The notes under the pieces were generated by a model. That model saw only the letters and a program-made list of their open reading frames with translations, made no database searches and was not told the origin of the DNA. Shown here one piece after another: positions 5,201 through 6,623 of a stretch of DNA of 6,623 nt (within the stretch, counting starts at the first letter, position 1; every line of letters starts with the position of its first letter). The translations under genes and the position numbers were made by a program. Source of the stretch: Bacteroidota bacterium (GTDB taxonomy: Bacteria; Bacteroidota; Bacteroidia; Flavobacteriales_F; PHOS-HE28); NCBI GenBank assembly GCA_963169595.1, contig CAUJFM010000052.1, positions 1 to 6,623 of the forward strand, given 5' to 3'.

Positions 5201-6623
5201 TCAGCGCTTCGCGCGCTGCTTGATGAACTGGTAGAACAGGCGCACGCCAACACCAGTGCCACCCTTGGTGCGGTAACTGTCCTTGCGGGTCAGGAAGGCC
5301 GGTCCGGCGATGTCCAGGTGGATGTAGGGGTGCGTGGTGAAGCGGGCCAGGAACTTGCCGGCGGTCTGCGCACCGGCCAGGTCGCTGCCGAGGTTCTTGA
5401 TATCGGCCACGTCGCTCTTGATCTCCTCATCGTATTCGTCCCAGAAGGGCAGGCGTGCGGTGCGTTCGTACACGTGCTGACCGACGGCCTCCAAGCGGTG
5501 GAACTCGCTGTCGGGGGCGGTGCCCATCACAGCGGTGCCGTACGTGCCGATGGCCCGCATGGCCGCCCCGGTCAGGGTGGCGATGGTCATCACCAGCTCC
5601 GGCTTGTAGCGCTCGCCGTAGCTCAGCGCATCGGCCAGGATCAGCCGTCCTTCGGCATCGGTGTTCAGCACCTCCACGGTGAGCCCGCTGTGCATGCGCA
5701 GCACATCGCCGGGCGCGTAGGCATTGCCGCCGGGCCGGTTGTCCGTGGCGGGGATCAGGCCCACCACGTGCACGGGCAGCTCACGTTTGGCAACCAGGGC
5801 CATGGCACACGCCACGGCCGCCGCGCCGGACATGTCGCACTTCATCTGGTCCATGCTGTTGGGCGTGGGCTTCAGGCTGAGGCCGCCCGTGTCGTACACC
5901 ACACCCTTGCCCACCAGCAGCAGCGGGCGCTTGTTCACCGCGTCCTTCGGCTTCCATTCCAGGATGCTGAAGGTGGGCGGGTCCACGCTGCCCTTGTTCA
6001 CCGCCAGCAGGCCGCCCATGCCCAGCGCTTCGATCTGCGCCTTGTCCAGCACCTGCACCTTGAACCCGCTGTTGCGGCTCAGGTTCCTGATCTCTGCGGC
6101 CAGTTGGGTGGCGTTCAGGAAGCTCACGGGCTCGTTCACCAGATCGCGTGCGGTCCACACCGCCTCGCACAGGTCGCTCAGCTCCTCCACGGCATCGGCG
6201 CTCACCTCCTTGGAAACGAGGCTCACCTTCTCCAAGGTGGGGGCGCCCTGCGCATCGGTCTTGTACTTGCGGAAGGCATAGCTGCCCAGCATGGCGCCCT
6301 CGGCCAGTGCCAGGGTCAGTTCGGCATCGTCCACCAGCCCGATCACCTGGGCCTCGGCGCGCCTGGCGCCGTTCAATCGGGCGGCCATGGCATCACCGGC
6401 CTTGCGGGCCTTTTCCAGCTGCAGGTGGCGGTCGCCGGAGCGCACTAGGTGGGCCATCACCAGCCGCCCGCTCACGTCGCAGATGGCCACGGACGGGTCG
6501 GCCTCGAGCTGTTCGTTCAGGTATTGGCGGTCGCTGCGCTCCAGGTCGATGTGGCGCAGTTGGGCGAGGTCGTCCACGATCACCAGGGTGTCGCGTGAGG
6601 CGGAAGGCCGGGTGCTCTTGGTC
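5201..6623 (-). CDS. pepA: M17 family leucyl aminopeptidase, N-terminus cut by window edge
   Basis: The frame is open from the TGA at 5201-5203 to the right edge, showing 473 residues. A GTG at 6581-6583 would give 460 residues, but the codons before it still look like coding sequence (RDTLVIVDD), so the true start is probably just outside the window. M17 enzymes are cytoplasmic, two-metal hexameric aminopeptidases that remove N-terminal residues in peptide turnover. Counting from the GTG, the metal and catalytic residues are all present: Lys226 and Asp231 in VGKGVVYDTGG, Lys238 in SLKP, Asp250 in CDMSGAA, and Asp309, Glu311 and Arg313 in the signature NTDAEGRL (bases 5642-5665). The variable N-terminal domain covers roughly residues 1-140 and the catalytic domain follows. 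It should therefore be active. PepA-like and PepB-like members cannot be separated from this alone, so the symbol is a family label. pdxA follows 40 bases downstream. Confidence 0.94.
   Translation of the reverse strand, partial: TKSTRPSASRDTLVIVDDLAQLRHIDLERSDRQYLNEQLEADPSVAICDVSGRLVMAHLVRSGDRHLQLEKARKAGDAMAARLNGARRAEAQVIGLVDDAELTLALAEGAMLGSYAFRKYKTDAQGAPTLEKVSLVSKEVSADAVEELSDLCEAVWTARDLVNEPVSFLNATQLAAEIRNLSRNSGFKVQVLDKAQIEALGMGGLLAVNKGSVDPPTFSILEWKPKDAVNKRPLLLVGKGVVYDTGGLSLKPTPNSMDQMKCDMSGAAAVACAMALVAKRELPVHVVGLIPATDNRPGGNAYAPGDVLRMHSGLTVEVLNTDAEGRLILADALSYGERYKPELVMTIATLTGAAMRAIGTYGTAVMGTAPDSEFHRLEAVGQHVYERTARLPFWDEYDEEIKSDVADIKNLGSDLAGAQTAGKFLARFTTHPYIHLDIAGPAFLTRKDSYRTKGGTGVGVRLFYQFIKQRAKR

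Noticed and set aside
4645..5223. A 192-residue plus-strand frame opposite pdxA
   Set aside because: No family resemblance; pdxA on the other strand has all its signature motifs and metal ligands.
5161..5262. N-terminal extension of pdxA upstream of the ATG at 5160
   Set aside because: The extra 34 residues are low-complexity, overlap the end of the aminopeptidase gene and are not part of the PdxA fold.
5318..6448. A 376-residue plus-strand frame opposite the aminopeptidase
   Set aside because: The translation is His/Gly/Gln-rich and without motifs, and the opposite strand carries every M17 catalytic residue.

Overview
The window is an ordinary, densely packed stretch of core chromosome, probably from a member of the Bacteroidota with unusually high G+C (roughly two-thirds by eye). 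The assignment to Bacteroidota rests on three things. The TPR protein / DUF4292 lipoprotein / EnvC-like M23 protein order is one I recall from that phylum. A TAnnTTTG promoter box sits before tatA. Start sites mostly lack a strong Shine-Dalgarno sequence. A high-GC Flavobacteriales-like lineage is my best guess, but this is inference from protein flavour and composition. I saw no mobile element, CRISPR array, tRNA, rRNA or long repeat, and no gene-free stretch longer than about 70 bases.

Left part, plus strand (1-2422): an envelope module of three overlapping genes. It starts with the 3' end of a TPR protein. A DUF4292 lipoprotein (LolA/LolB-like family) follows, overlapping it by 4 bases. 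Then comes a secreted coiled-coil protein with a degenerate LytM/M23 domain (EnvC family), overlapping the lipoprotein gene by 17 bases. The overlaps imply translational coupling.

Middle, plus strand (2423-4076): a 70-base spacer carries a Bacteroidota-type promoter. It is followed by a very small TatA protein and, 15 bases later, by gatA, the amidase subunit of the tRNA-dependent amidotransferase.

Right part, minus strand (4087-6623): an M17 leucyl aminopeptidase enters from the right edge, cut off near its N-terminus. It is followed by pdxA of vitamin B6 synthesis. The 40-base spacer between them can form a GC-rich hairpin just before the pdxA start. gatA and pdxA converge with only 10 bases between their stop codons.

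I found no undescribed system. The points most worth a second look are: the EnvC-like protein has lost three of the five zinc and catalytic residues, so it is probably an amidase activator; that gene lies next to tatA; and there are candidate regulatory structures before tatA and pdxA. The long opposite-strand reading frames over nearly every gene are best explained as shadows of high-GC coding sequence.
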